Positions 51,481 through 60,509 are shown, numbered from the stretch's first letter. The stretch is 64,000 nucleotides of DNA from Levilinea sp. (GCA_029975215.1 JARKPO010000053.1:1-64000), one strand, 5' to 3'. A program made the numbers and translations. Notes: generated by a model not told the origin, from the letters alone.

Positions 51481-54400
51481 TCAGGGTGTGGGCGTCTCGC
51501 TGGGTGTGGGCGTCTGCGACGGCTGCGGCGTAGCGGTAACCGTGGCGGTAGCGGTCGGCGTCGGTGTCAAAGTCGGCTCGTCCGTGGCCGTGCGCGTCAC
51601 CGTCACCGTGGGGGTGATGGAAGGAACCTGCATATTGATGTGAATCCGCCGTTCCGCGTAGGTCCCTGTCGTACTTTCCATGTAAATGCGCAGCGTCACC
51701 CGCCCCGTGGGCGGCTTACGCAGCGCCCAGGTATAAATCCGCTCCGGTTGCTTGTACTGGTTCTTCACCCCTTCCACCAACACCCGCCATTCCTTGGGGT
51801 CGTCCCCAGCACCCCATTCCAGGCGAAATTGCTTAAAGTTCGCGCTGGCATACACCACCGCGTAAATATCCAGCGGCCCGCTGGTGATGGTCTGTCCGTC
51901 ATTGAGACCCGCAAACAGGATGGTTGGCCGCGGATCGCCCTCCTTACATTCGCGTTTGGGCGTAAAAATCACCGGGTCTTCAAAACCCTTCTCCTGCGCC
52001 CAGGCCCGCCCCGCGTCTGTCTCGCGCAGCCACTTGATCGCCCACGGGTCGGTCACATTCATGGTGAACTTCTCATCGGTGTAGTCCGCGCAGAACGGCG
52101 ATTCACGCAGCTCTGTCCAGGTGTCAATTTTGGTGCGCTTCCATAGATCTTCTTCCTTGGGCAGCGGCGGCTGATCCATAGCGAACAGTTCGTTGCGCTG
52201 TGACGGGCACCATTCTGAAGGCTCAGCCCCCGAAACCGAACAGATCACCCGCTCCACCACCCCCTGAGGCCGCGAAAAGCGTGTCGGGTTGCCGTTGGCC
52301 CAGCGCTGAATGCCAAACTGCATAAATTCTGACCAAATGGGGGCAGCCCCCGTCAGACCGGTGGTGTTTTCCATCGGTGTATAATCTGCGTTGCCCACCC
52401 ACACCCCCACCACCAGGTCGGGCGTGTACCCAATTGTCCAGTTGTCGCGGAAATCGTTGGTGGTTCCAGTTTTCACCGCCACTTCAAAAGGCAGGTTCAG
52501 CACAGAATTGGCCCCGAACATGGGCGTGCGCGCCTCATTATCCGAAAGGATCGAGCTGATCAGATACGCATGCTCCGGCCGCAGCACTTGTTCCCCCTGC
52601 GGCGGGCGGTATTCATACACCACATTGCCCTGATAATCCAAAATCTTGGTGATGGCCACCGGCGGGACGCGCAGGCCGGCGTTGGCAATCGTGCCAAAAG
52701 CCGAGGTCAATTCCAACAGGCTCACATCCCCACCGCCCAGGGTCAGCGCCAGGCCGTAATCATTGCGCGTCAGGGTGGTGATCCCCAACCGCTGAGCAAA
52801 ATTGATAAAGCCGTCTGGGTTGGGTGTTTTGGGGTCATCGTACACACTCACAAAGTTCAGCGTCTTCACCGCTGGAACGTTGTAGCTGTTGGCCAACGCC
52901 GAGCGCACCGTCACCGGCCCGTGAAAACGCCCGTCGTAATTCACCGGTTTATACACCGGCGCCGGGTCATCCTCACGTCCCGAAGGCGGAAATTCGCTTT
53001 CCACGTCCCAGATCAAAGTCGCTGGGGTCCAGCCCTTTTCAAAGGCAGCCAGGTAGGTCAGCGGCTTAATGGAAGACCCTGGCTGGCGCGGGCTGATGGC
53101 CATGTTGACCTGCCCGGAGATGGCTTCATTATAAAAATCTGCCGAGCCGACCATCGTTAGGATTTCCCCCGTAGCCGGGTCTATCGCCACCAACGCGCCG
53201 TCTGTGGTGCGCCGATCTGCCAGGGCCAGCACCTGTTCCTTCACCATCCGCTCGGCTTCTTTCTGCATCTCTGGGTCCAGGGTGGTGTACACCGTGAAGC
53301 CAGAGCGGTAAATTTGCTGCGAGTCGTACTGCTCTTCCAGAAGGCCGCGCACATAGGTCACCCAATGCGGAAAACGCATCATCTGCCGCTGCGGCTTAAA
53401 ATCATAGGCGTCCATCTCGCGCGCCGCCTGGGTGGCCGCTGCTGCATCCACGCACACCGGCTGGACGCTGTTGGACACATCAATGCAGTTCTTTTCCAGG
53501 CTCAGCTGGTACATGAGCCCCAGCACCTGCTTGTTGCGCCGCAGGGTTTGATCGCGGTTGGTATAAATATCGTACACGGACGGCGCCTGAGGCAGCCCTG
53601 CCAGGAAGGCCGACTGAGAAAGGGTCAAATTGGCCGCTTGCGTGCCAAAATAGGTCTCAGCCGCAGCCTGAATACCGTAGGCCATATTGCCGTAGAAGTT
53701 TTCATTTAAGTATAGTTCCAGGATCTCATCTTTGGAATACAGACGGGTGATTTCAGCCGCCAGCACGATCTCGCGCGTCTTGCGTTCCACCGTGCGCTCG
53801 TACCGCTCGGATGGATCCATCAGCAGGGTGCGCGCCAGCTGCTGGGTGATGGTGGAAGCCCCCGAAACCACCTCACCGGTGGTGTAGTTCTGCCAAAAGG
53901 CGCGCAAAATCCCCACCGGGTCAAAGCCAGGGTGGTTGTAAAATTCCTTGTCCTCAGTGGCCAGGGTAGCCGCCACCAGGTACGGTGAAATCTTCTCCAG
54001 CGGCACATACGTGCGCCGCCCCGCGTTGGGATCGAGAATTTCATAGAGCACATCCCCGTTGCGGTCCAAAATGCGCGTGGTTTCAAACTGCGAAGCCCGC
54101 TCGCGCAGCGTTTTCACATCCGGCAGTGTGGCGCGAATGGAGAAATAGCGCACCACCACGATGGACAGCAGGCCAATCACCACTAAAACGCCCACAAACA
54201 AACTGCCCACCAATACCTTACCCAAACAGCCCAAAGTTTTTTGCCAGGAACCGCCGCCAGAAGAAGGCCGTTTGCGCGGCGGGCGGGGAGGCTGGGCTGG
54301 AGGACGCTGAGCAGGCGGACCGTAGCTGGGGCGCTGCGGCGGGTAACTGGGCGGCGGCGTGTAGCTGGGTTGAACCGGCTGGGTCGGCCGAGGCGGCGGG

Positions 54401-54927
54401 GGGTAACTGGGCGGCTGCGCCCCATAGGCCGTTGGGCTGACCTGGGTGGCGTAAGGATCCACCTCATTCACCCGCCGCGGCAGCACACCAGGGCCGTTGC
54501 GGGGTGGGGCGGGCGGAGTCACCTGCGCATTTGGGGGGGTAGCCCCTAGCGGGCGGACCGGTGCGGCCACCGTGGCCGCAGCGTTGGTCGGGGGAGCCGT
54601 GGGCGGCTCCGAACTGGCGGGCTGAACCGGACCGGCCTGGGTCTTCAGTTCCGCGTACCACCCGCCGGTGGCGTCCGGCGTGCCAGTAGGGTGATGATCC
54701 AGCGCCTGGGCCTGGGTCTGGAACTCAGCGTACCAACCCACGGTGGCGTCCGTCTCACCAGTGGGATGCCGCGACAGATGCTCCAGGGCTTCTTCTGCGT
54801 TCTCCGCTTCGGAAAGCAGGCGACGCAGCCGTTCACCCGGGCGGTTGGGCTGGGTATCGCCAATGGCCGGGGAGGGCTTCTTCGGTTCTTCACCAGCGTT
54901 TTTTGGGTCGGTCGAGTTCTCGTTCAT
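51481..54927 (-). CDS. Class A penicillin-binding protein (PBP1A-like) with repeat-bearing cytosolic N-terminus
   Basis: 1148 aa. A cytosolic region (1-240) contains two 20-residue copies of HPTG..DAT.GWYAE...TQA (54-73 and 79-98) and a long Pro/Gln/Tyr-rich tract. TM near 250-275. GT51 glycosyltransferase: ATEDKEFYNHPGFD, GASTITQQLAR, ERKTREIVLA, EILELYLNENFYG. Transpeptidase: SSIK (in RQPGSSIKPL), SYN (LANSYNVPA) and KTGTTNDFRDNW. A beta-rich C-terminal domain ends in a Thr/Pro tail. It polymerises and cross-links peptidoglycan. Start at 54927 fits the repeat region; the upstream frame is Arg-rich and non-homologous. Confidence 0.92.
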   Translation of the reverse strand: MNENSTDPKNAGEEPKKPSPAIGDTQPNRPGERLRRLLSEAENAEEALEHLSRHPTGETDATVGWYAEFQTQAQALDHHPTGTPDATGGWYAELKTQAGPVQPASSEPPTAPPTNAAATVAAPVRPLGATPPNAQVTPPAPPRNGPGVLPRRVNEVDPYATQVSPTAYGAQPPSYPPPPRPTQPVQPSYTPPPSYPPQRPSYGPPAQRPPAQPPRPPRKRPSSGGGSWQKTLGCLGKVLVGSLFVGVLVVIGLLSIVVVRYFSIRATLPDVKTLRERASQFETTRILDRNGDVLYEILDPNAGRRTYVPLEKISPYLVAATLATEDKEFYNHPGFDPVGILRAFWQNYTTGEVVSGASTITQQLARTLLMDPSERYERTVERKTREIVLAAEITRLYSKDEILELYLNENFYGNMAYGIQAAAETYFGTQAANLTLSQSAFLAGLPQAPSVYDIYTNRDQTLRRNKQVLGLMYQLSLEKNCIDVSNSVQPVCVDAAAATQAAREMDAYDFKPQRQMMRFPHWVTYVRGLLEEQYDSQQIYRSGFTVYTTLDPEMQKEAERMVKEQVLALADRRTTDGALVAIDPATGEILTMVGSADFYNEAISGQVNMAISPRQPGSSIKPLTYLAAFEKGWTPATLIWDVESEFPPSGREDDPAPVYKPVNYDGRFHGPVTVRSALANSYNVPAVKTLNFVSVYDDPKTPNPDGFINFAQRLGITTLTRNDYGLALTLGGGDVSLLELTSAFGTIANAGLRVPPVAITKILDYQGNVVYEYRPPQGEQVLRPEHAYLISSILSDNEARTPMFGANSVLNLPFEVAVKTGTTNDFRDNWTIGYTPDLVVGVWVGNADYTPMENTTGLTGAAPIWSEFMQFGIQRWANGNPTRFSRPQGVVERVICSVSGAEPSEWCPSQRNELFAMDQPPLPKEEDLWKRTKIDTWTELRESPFCADYTDEKFTMNVTDPWAIKWLRETDAGRAWAQEKGFEDPVIFTPKRECKEGDPRPTILFAGLNDGQTITSGPLDIYAVVYASANFKQFRLEWGAGDDPKEWRVLVEGVKNQYKQPERIYTWALRKPPTGRVTLRIYMESTTGTYAERRIHINMQVPSITPTVTVTRTATDEPTLTPTPTATATVTATPQPSQTPTPSETPTP

Positions 54928-55112
54928 AAGCGTCTCAGTTCTTCTCCTCATCACCAGCCGCGCACAAGCGCAGGGTGTCCGTTCTTTTAACGATACAGGA
55001 GCAAGCTTCGTTCCCGTTTCCTCGATTCTAGCACAAACCCCCCGCTCCCGCTTCAATTCAGTTCTCCGCTGCTTACCGCCTTTTTTCACTTGCGCTGTAC
55101 AATAATACTGTT

Positions 55113-57533
55113 ATGCTTCCGCTGGACCTCCCGTTAACACCTCCCCTTGCCGTGCCTTTGGCCGCCGACCAGCGTCTGAGCCATGCCGAGTATCCCAACG
55201 ATATTGTCTGGGAGCTGAACGCTGCGGGCCACCCCCCAGCCCTCAGCCTGCACACCAGCTTCGGCCTGCGTGCCCATTGGATGCGCCTCTTCCCACGCTT
55301 TATCACCCCTGCTGCTGCCGTGCAGGACCCGCAGTCCTTCACAGTTCCGCCGCGCCTCACCTTTCTATCTCCGGCCTTTGTGCGCCTGGCCTTCGCGCCC
55401 CTGCCCTCCATCGAAACCGTGTTTGAAATCCGCGTGCCTGGCTCGCAAGTCTTGGCGGGGCGCTTCACCTTTAGGAACCCTTCCGTCCTACCCCAACGCT
55501 TCACTCTGGAATGGTGCGCCGTGCTCAGCCCGCTCCCCGGCGGCCAAAGCATGGCCTTTCTGCCTCTCCTGCTCTCCCCCGTTCTGCAAGGCCGCTCCGC
55601 CAATCTGGCGCCGGTGTGCTTCCTGGCGGGCGGAGCCGCCGCCAGCCAGGGGCCTTACCCCGGCCTATCCCTCAGCATAGATCTGCCCCCCGGAGTCGAA
55701 CACAGCTGCGTCTGGGCGTTGGCCGCCCTGGCCGACCCGCAAGCGTCTTTCGAAGCCGCCCGCGCCGCCGGCAGCCTTTGGGAGGCCGAAACCGCCCGCG
55801 CTGAGCTGCTCCACTCTGCCCAAACCGTCTCCATCCGTACCGGCAATCCCGATTGGGACGCCGCCCTGGCTCTCAGCCAACAGATCGCCCCCGCCCTGTT
55901 CTTCCCCGCCTCGTCCCGCCTGCCCCATCCCTCCGCTGTGCTCAGCCGCCGCCCCGACCAGGGCCATTCCTTGCGCGGCGACGGCAGCGACTACGACCAC
56001 CAGTGGAACGGACAGCCCAGCCTGGATTCGGCCTACCTGGCCGCCCTGCTGGGCCCTGGCGGGGTGGATTTGGCCCGCGGCCTCCTCCTCAATTTCCTCG
56101 CCGTGCAGCAGGAGGACGGCTTTATTGATTGGAAACCCGGCCTGGCCGGGCAGCGCTCACGCCATTTGTCGCAGCCCCTGCTCTCCGTCCTGGCCCTGGA
56201 ACTGCACCGCCAGCAGCCCGACCTGGCCTGGCTGGAGCCGCTGTACCCTAAGCTGCGCCGCTTTTTCCTACGCTGGTTTGCCCCCGACCGCGACCGCGAT
56301 CAGGACGGTTGGCCGGAGTGGGATCATCCCCTGCAAACTGGCCTGGAAGATTCGCCCCTCTACGACCGCTGGAACCCTCACGCCCAGGGCGTGCCCCCTG
56401 CTCGCCTGGAATGTCCCTCTCTGGCTGCCATGTTGTACCGCGAAGGCCAATCTCTCGACCGGATTGCCGCCTTGCTGGGGTATGCAGAGGATCAGGCCGC
56501 CCTTCAACCGCGCCTGAACACCCTGCGGCAGGCGGTGGAATCCACCTGGGATGCCAAAGCCCGCACCTACCGCTACCGCGACGCCCTCACCCACACCACC
56601 CGCCCCGTACGGCTGCTGTTCACCTTTCAGGGCAGCGGTCTCCACCGTCTGCGCAAGTCTTTCAAGCAGCCTACCCGCCTGCATCTGCACCTTTACACCC
56701 CCCAAGAGATCACCCAGCCGGTGCTGCTGACCCTGGAAGGTGAAGGTGAAGACGGCCCGCTCAGCGAACAGATCAGTTCGGTGCAGTTTATCTGGAACCA
56801 CGGTCACGCCCGCTGGACCTCAGAAAAAGTCTATAAAAAACTGCATACCCTGACGGTCAAAAACATCTCCCCTCAAACCACCGGCCGCCTGGAAGCCCCC
56901 GACACGTTACAGGACGATCTCAGCCTGCTGCTGCCCCTGTGGGCGGGCATCCCCTCGCCGCACCGCGCCCGCGAATTGGTGGAATCCACCCTTATCCCGC
57001 GGTACCTGCAGCCCTTTGGCCTGGTGTTGGCCCCCCCAGACCGCTGTCCGCCAGCGCCCAGCCGTGCCTGTGGGGTGTCACCCCTGTGGAACGCCCTCAT
57101 CGTGGACGGTCTGCTCCAATATGGTTATGATGATCTGGCCGCAGAAATTCTCACCCGCCTGATGAACGGCATTTCCGCCGCCTTACGCGCGGGCGGCACC
57201 TTCCGCGAGATTTACCCCGCGGCCCCTGGCCAGCCCTGCCTGGGTGAAATGAACCCCCTGCGCGGCCTTCCCCCCGTTCACCTCTTCCTGCGCCTGGCGG
57301 GCGTTCACCAATTTATCAAAAACGGGGTAATTGTGCACGGTTTTAATCGATTTTTTGCTCCAGTTACGGTAAAATATCATCAAACATTGATATCCTGTCA
57401 ATCCAGGGAAACTGTGGTTCGTTTTGCCACTGGTGAATCCATCACCATCCAAGACCCTGGCTCACACCGTGTCCAACTGGATGATGAAGAACAGCAGTCT
57501 CCCAATCTTGAAGAAAGGAGGAACTTGCCCTGA
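55113..57533 (+). CDS. MGH1/GH63-like glycosidase with an inserted domain
   Basis: 806 aa, no signal peptide. N-terminal beta domain (1-240), then an (alpha/alpha)6-type barrel with LRGDGSDYDHQWNGQPSLDSAY, ALLLNFLAVQQEDGFIDWKPG-like segments and DQDGWPEWDHPLQTGLEDSPLYDRW, the MGH1/GH63 pattern. A beta-rich insert (about 490-600, LLFTFQGSGLHRLRK to TLTVKNISPQ) interrupts the barrel. The end has GGTFREIYPAAPGQP, similar to glycogen-debranching or glucosylglycerate hydrolase relatives. Substrate unknown. No ribosome site; a TACAAT box (55098-55103) lies nine bases ahead of the ATG. Its stop overlaps the next gene (TGATG). Confidence 0.75.
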   Translation: MLPLDLPLTPPLAVPLAADQRLSHAEYPNDIVWELNAAGHPPALSLHTSFGLRAHWMRLFPRFITPAAAVQDPQSFTVPPRLTFLSPAFVRLAFAPLPSIETVFEIRVPGSQVLAGRFTFRNPSVLPQRFTLEWCAVLSPLPGGQSMAFLPLLLSPVLQGRSANLAPVCFLAGGAAASQGPYPGLSLSIDLPPGVEHSCVWALAALADPQASFEAARAAGSLWEAETARAELLHSAQTVSIRTGNPDWDAALALSQQIAPALFFPASSRLPHPSAVLSRRPDQGHSLRGDGSDYDHQWNGQPSLDSAYLAALLGPGGVDLARGLLLNFLAVQQEDGFIDWKPGLAGQRSRHLSQPLLSVLALELHRQQPDLAWLEPLYPKLRRFFLRWFAPDRDRDQDGWPEWDHPLQTGLEDSPLYDRWNPHAQGVPPARLECPSLAAMLYREGQSLDRIAALLGYAEDQAALQPRLNTLRQAVESTWDAKARTYRYRDALTHTTRPVRLLFTFQGSGLHRLRKSFKQPTRLHLHLYTPQEITQPVLLTLEGEGEDGPLSEQISSVQFIWNHGHARWTSEKVYKKLHTLTVKNISPQTTGRLEAPDTLQDDLSLLLPLWAGIPSPHRARELVESTLIPRYLQPFGLVLAPPDRCPPAPSRACGVSPLWNALIVDGLLQYGYDDLAAEILTRLMNGISAALRAGGTFREIYPAAPGQPCLGEMNPLRGLPPVHLFLRLAGVHQFIKNGVIVHGFNRFFAPVTVKYHQTLISCQSRETVVRFATGESITIQDPGSHRVQLDDEEQQSPNLEERRNLP

Positions 57534-57871
57534 TGTACACGAAGGATCCTCACTTAATGCTCATCGCCGTGGTTCAGGCCCAGGATATTGAAAACGCGCA
57601 CAACAGCCTGGAACAAGCAGGCTTGGTCGCCGAACGTCTCCCTAGTGTCGGTGGTTTTTTAGGCCGCCGCAATGCTACCCTTCTAATTGTTCTCCCCAAA
57701 GATCGCCAACAAGAAGCCGTGGATATTCTCTCCAGCACCTGCCGCCAGCGGGTGGAGTATATCGCCGTGCCGTTGGAAAGCGCCCCCCTGCCCCTGCCCA
57801 CCCCTACCCCCATCACCATCGGCGGGGCCACGATTTTTGGTTTGGATATCGAACATTTTGAGGAGTTCTAG
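57533..57871 (+). CDS. PstA/DarA-like (DUF970) P-II-fold nucleotide receptor, long paralog
   Basis: 112 aa. P-II-like ferredoxin fold with LIAVVQAQDIENAHNSLEQAGL, LPSVGGFLGRRNATLLIVLP (family pattern xxTGGFLxxGNTTxLIG) and a C-terminal extension rich in Pro. The key Thr of TGGFL is Val here, and the GN of the nucleotide loop is RN, so ligand affinity may differ. AAAGGAGG lies ten bases before the ATG. Translationally coupled to the glycosidase and followed two bases later by a second paralog. In Firmicutes this family binds c-di-AMP. Confidence 0.85.
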   Translation: MYTKDPHLMLIAVVQAQDIENAHNSLEQAGLVAERLPSVGGFLGRRNATLLIVLPKDRQQEAVDILSSTCRQRVEYIAVPLESAPLPLPTPTPITIGGATIFGLDIEHFEEF

Positions 57872-57873
57872 CC

Positions 57874-58140
57874 ATGAAGCTCATAATTACCATCGTCCCG
57901 GATTCGGATACTGAAGCCATCTCCAGCGCCCTCACGAGCGCAGAACTGCGCGTTACCACCATTGCCTCCACCGGCGGTTTCCTGCGCCGCGGCCATTCCA
58001 CCCTTTTGATCGGGCTGGAAGATGAACAGGTGGAGCAGGCCCTCCACATCATCCGCACCACCAGCGGCAAATCCAACGAGCCTGCCAACCGCCGTGGGGT
58101 CATCTTTGTCCTCAAAGTGGATCAATACCTCCACCTCTAA
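57874..58140 (+). CDS. PstA/DarA-like (DUF970) P-II-fold nucleotide receptor, short paralog
   Basis: 88 aa. LIITIVPDSDTEAISSALTSAELRVTTIASTGGFLRRGHSTLLIGLEDEQVEQAL closely follows the DarA/PstA c-di-AMP receptor core, with TGGFLRRG intact. It lacks the long B-loop insertion seen in Firmicutes and ends in VIFVLKVDQY. Only two bases separate it from the first paralog, so the two could form a hetero-oligomer. c-di-AMP binding is inferred from family membership. Confidence 0.88.
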   Translation: MKLIITIVPDSDTEAISSALTSAELRVTTIASTGGFLRRGHSTLLIGLEDEQVEQALHIIRTTSGKSNEPANRRGVIFVLKVDQYLHL

Positions 58141-58161
58141 AAGCGCGCGGCCTCTGTCCTA

Positions 58162-58196
58162 TTGATAATATTTATCCAGATTATGCTATAATCTGG
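58162..58196 (+). promoter_or_regulatory. Putative promoter with a palindrome overlapping the -10 box
   Basis: TTGATA (58162-58167), 19-base spacer, TATAAT (58187-58192). The -10 is embedded in a perfect inverted repeat CCAGATTAT-gct-ATAATCTGG (58176-58196). A protein bound there would block polymerase, so this may be an operator for the DUF4870 gene at 58247. Confidence 0.55.
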
Positions 58197-58246
58197 CCAT
58201 TCAATTGTGTAATTCCTAAACCTGCAATACCTAAGGAGAATCCATT

Positions 58247-58567
58247 ATGTCCGAACAGCCGTCTACCGTTCAGCCCACCAGTGATGATAAACTTTGGGCC
58301 ATCCTGTCCTATCTCCTCGCCCCTTGGGTCTCGTTGATCATCATGCTCTTCGTCAAAGAAAAAGCTGAAAGCCCCTTCATTCGCTATCATTACATTCAGG
58401 CTCTGGGATGGGGTGTGGTTGGCCTGGTCATCTCCCTCCTCACCGTTGGCTTTTGCGGTATTCTCTGGCTGATCGGCAGCATCTACTTCGCTGTTAAAGC
58501 CAACAACGGCGAATATGTGGTCATCCCCGTCCTCACAGACCTGATGAAAAAGCAGGGCTGGCTCTAA
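58247..58567 (+). CDS. DUF4870-family small membrane protein
   Basis: 106 aa. A short polar N-terminus (SEQPSTVQPTSDDK) leads into three TM helices: LWAILSYLLAPWVSLIIMLF, YIQALGWGVVGLVISLLTV and GILWLIGSIYFAVKA. The cytosolic stretch KEKAESPFIRYHYIQAL is the DUF4870/YuzC-type signature (FxRxHxxQAL). Function unknown; TAAGGAG lies before the ATG. It has its own promoter. Confidence 0.85.
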   Translation: MSEQPSTVQPTSDDKLWAILSYLLAPWVSLIIMLFVKEKAESPFIRYHYIQALGWGVVGLVISLLTVGFCGILWLIGSIYFAVKANNGEYVVIPVLTDLMKKQGWL

Positions 58568-58586
58568 AGCCCCTCCAAAAACAGAA

Positions 58587-58616
58587 ACGGCGGGGTTTGC
58601 GCTTGCGCCCCGCCGT
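58587..58616. terminator. Hairpin after the DUF4870 gene
   Basis: 9-bp stem ACGGCGGGG (58587-58595) with CCCCGCCGT (58608-58616), 12-base loop. No T run follows on the plus strand, while a T run (complement of 58576-58582) would follow on the minus strand. It is likely a weak or transcript-stabilising structure. Confidence 0.45.
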
Positions 58617-58691
58617 AAACCTATGTATAGTATTCTCAATGTTGTAAGCGTGTTAAACCGCAGTCACGGTTCATAGATAAGGAGGACAGGC

Positions 58692-59342
58692 ATGGAATTC
58701 GGTCAGGCTTTTTCGTATGTCTTCAAAGACCCGGAGTGGTTCAAAAAAGTCGCCCTCACTGCTCTCATCTCCCTCATCCCGGTCATCGGTCAATTCTATG
58801 TTATAGGATGGGGCCTGGAAATCACCCGGCGCGTCATCACCAATGACCCCGACCTGCTCCCTGGGATTGACTTCGGCGGTTTCCTCGGCAAAGGCTTCAA
58901 GGCCTTCATCGTCAGCTTTGTCTACAGCCTGCCGATGATCCTCTTTGTCCTGCCCATCCAATTGGTTGCGCCCATTGGCGCCGCCGTTGAGCTGGACCAG
59001 GAGACCCTGAGCATCGTCTTGATCGCCGTTTCTGTGTGCTGCGGTGGTTTGGCCCTCATCTACGGCCTTCTCATGGCCTTCCTCATCCCGGCCGCTTTCG
59101 GCAACCTGGCCGCCAAGGGTAACATCAGCGACGGTCTGCGCTTTGGCGAAGTCTTCGGTCTGGTAAAGAAAGCCCCCGTGGCCTACCTGCTGGTGCTGCT
59201 GGGCAGCCTCATCGGCGGCTTCATTGCCCCGCTGGGCTCCATCGCCTGCGCGATCGGCGTCTTCCTTACCGCCGTCTACGCCACCACCATCACCGCCCAT
59301 CTGCAAGGTCAGGCCTATAAACAGGCCACAGGCATTCTCTAA
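58692..59342 (+). CDS. DUF4013-family membrane protein
   Basis: 216 aa. MEFGQAFSYVFKDPEWFKKV then IPVIGQFYVIGWGLEITRRVI is the DUF4013 opening, followed by PLLPG-like GIDFGGFLGKGFKAFIVSFVY and four or more TM helices to the end. Function unknown. The ATG has AAGGAGGA upstream and a strong terminator follows, so it appears to be a single-gene transcript. It may be related in role to the preceding DUF4870 protein. Confidence 0.85.
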   Translation: MEFGQAFSYVFKDPEWFKKVALTALISLIPVIGQFYVIGWGLEITRRVITNDPDLLPGIDFGGFLGKGFKAFIVSFVYSLPMILFVLPIQLVAPIGAAVELDQETLSIVLIAVSVCCGGLALIYGLLMAFLIPAAFGNLAAKGNISDGLRFGEVFGLVKKAPVAYLLVLLGSLIGGFIAPLGSIACAIGVFLTAVYATTITAHLQGQAYKQATGIL

Positions 59343-59393
59343 GCCTGTTTTCCCTTCACCTGTTTCCTGGAGAAGCAGGGACGCCCTTAAATA

Positions 59394-59433
59394 AGCGCTT
59401 TCCGGTGCTGTGCCGGAAAGCGCTCCCTTTTTT
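59394..59433 (+). terminator. Intrinsic terminator of the DUF4013 gene
   Basis: 12-bp perfect stem AGCGCTTTCCGG (59394-59405) with 59413-59424, 7-base loop, CCC and then TTTTTT. Positioned between convergent genes. Confidence 0.9.
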
Positions 59434-59445
59434 CCTTATTCCAGC

Positions 59446-60030
59446 TTAGATTTGACCTTCGTGAAATTCATCCACCTGATACACCCCCACGCGCAGCTTG
59501 CGCCGCCGCCAGGTGTCTGCGGGTGCGCCCATTTTCATGCACAAATGGGACAAAAACTCCGCTGGGTCAGGCAGCTTTTCCCATACCTGCGGCAAAAACG
59601 TCGCCCGCCGTCCCCCATCCCATAGGATGACCCCATCCACCCCGGGGCGCAGCCGCGCGGCCAAGTCGTCCCCATCGCTGTATTCCAATATTTGCGGCGG
59701 GGTCAGGATCGAAATCTCAATCTGAAGTCCGTCCACTTCCTCAGGCCGCACGGGGTAAAAGCGGTAATCTTCGCTGGCGGCCGCTGCAGCGTGCTCGCAC
59801 ACATCTTGCACCAATGGCTGGTAGGCTTCCAACGCGCCAATGCACCCGCGCAGATCCCCATCCGCCGTGGTCAGGGTCACAAAAGACGCTCCCCAGGCCT
59901 GCAGCGCGGGCGAATAGTCCTCTACCCGCACGTTCATCGTCTGTTGGCGCGCCGTCCGCGCCACCGTTTCGCGTGCCAGCCGCAGCAGGGTGCGGCGATC
60001 TTCCAGAGTCAGAGCCGTTGAGGTCATCAT
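59446..60030 (-). CDS. AMMECR1-domain protein
   Basis: 194 aa. The family core is clear: GASFVTLTTADGDLRGCIGALEAYQPL (with the RGCIG motif), EDYRFYPVRPEEVDGLQIEISILTPP, GVILWDGGRRATFLPQVWEKLPDPAEFLSHLCMKMGAP, and the C-terminal VGVYQVDEF. The family is near-universal, with an uncertain, probably enzymatic role around the conserved Cys. It overlaps the flavin reductase stop by four bases (ATGA) and is translationally coupled to it. Confidence 0.92.
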   Translation of the reverse strand: MMTSTALTLEDRRTLLRLARETVARTARQQTMNVRVEDYSPALQAWGASFVTLTTADGDLRGCIGALEAYQPLVQDVCEHAAAAASEDYRFYPVRPEEVDGLQIEISILTPPQILEYSDGDDLAARLRPGVDGVILWDGGRRATFLPQVWEKLPDPAEFLSHLCMKMGAPADTWRRRKLRVGVYQVDEFHEGQI

Positions 60031-60509
60031 CCAATCGTATGAAACTTCCGTCCCAAATACACCAAAGGCCGCCCCTCATCACCCAGTTGAGCCTGAAGCA
60101 CTTCGCCCACCAACAGGGTCGATTCGGCCATGTCGTAACGGTGCACCACTTTGCAGTCCAAAAAGGCCAGCCCGCCCGCCAAAAACGGCGCACGGCTGGC
60201 CGCCTCCGTCCAATCCAAACCCGCGAAGCGGTCTCCATCTTCAGGGATGCGCCCCGCAAAACGCTCCGCCGCTTCCAACTGATCCTCCCGCAAAATGGTG
60301 ACGGCGAAAATTCCGCTCTCTTCCACCAAACGGAAGGTGCGCGTTCGTCGCGCCAGGGTCACCGCCACCCGCGGCGGGAACAGCGATACCGAAGTAAAAG
60401 AGTTCACCGTCATGCCGTGCCGCACGCCGTCCAGTTGGCTGGTCAAAATGGCCACCCCTGTGGTCCAGCGCCGCATGGCGCTGCGCAGGTCTTCACCGCC
60501 TACACTCAT
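60027..60509 (-). CDS. Flavin reductase-like (FMN-binding) protein
   Basis: 160 aa. Split-barrel flavin-binding fold: MRRWTTGVAILTSQLDGVRHGMTVNSFTSVSLFPPRVAVTLA is the standard opening of the flavin_reduct family (HpaC/RutF-like), with the FMN contact TVNSFTSVSL. GGLAFLDCKVVHRYDMAESTLLVGEV forms the second half. It reduces FMN or FAD with NAD(P)H for a partner monooxygenase, but no such partner lies nearby. Upstream gene of the pair with AMMECR1. Confidence 0.88.
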   Translation of the reverse strand: MSVGGEDLRSAMRRWTTGVAILTSQLDGVRHGMTVNSFTSVSLFPPRVAVTLARRTRTFRLVEESGIFAVTILREDQLEAAERFAGRIPEDGDRFAGLDWTEAASRAPFLAGGLAFLDCKVVHRYDMAESTLLVGEVLQAQLGDEGRPLVYLGRKFHTIG

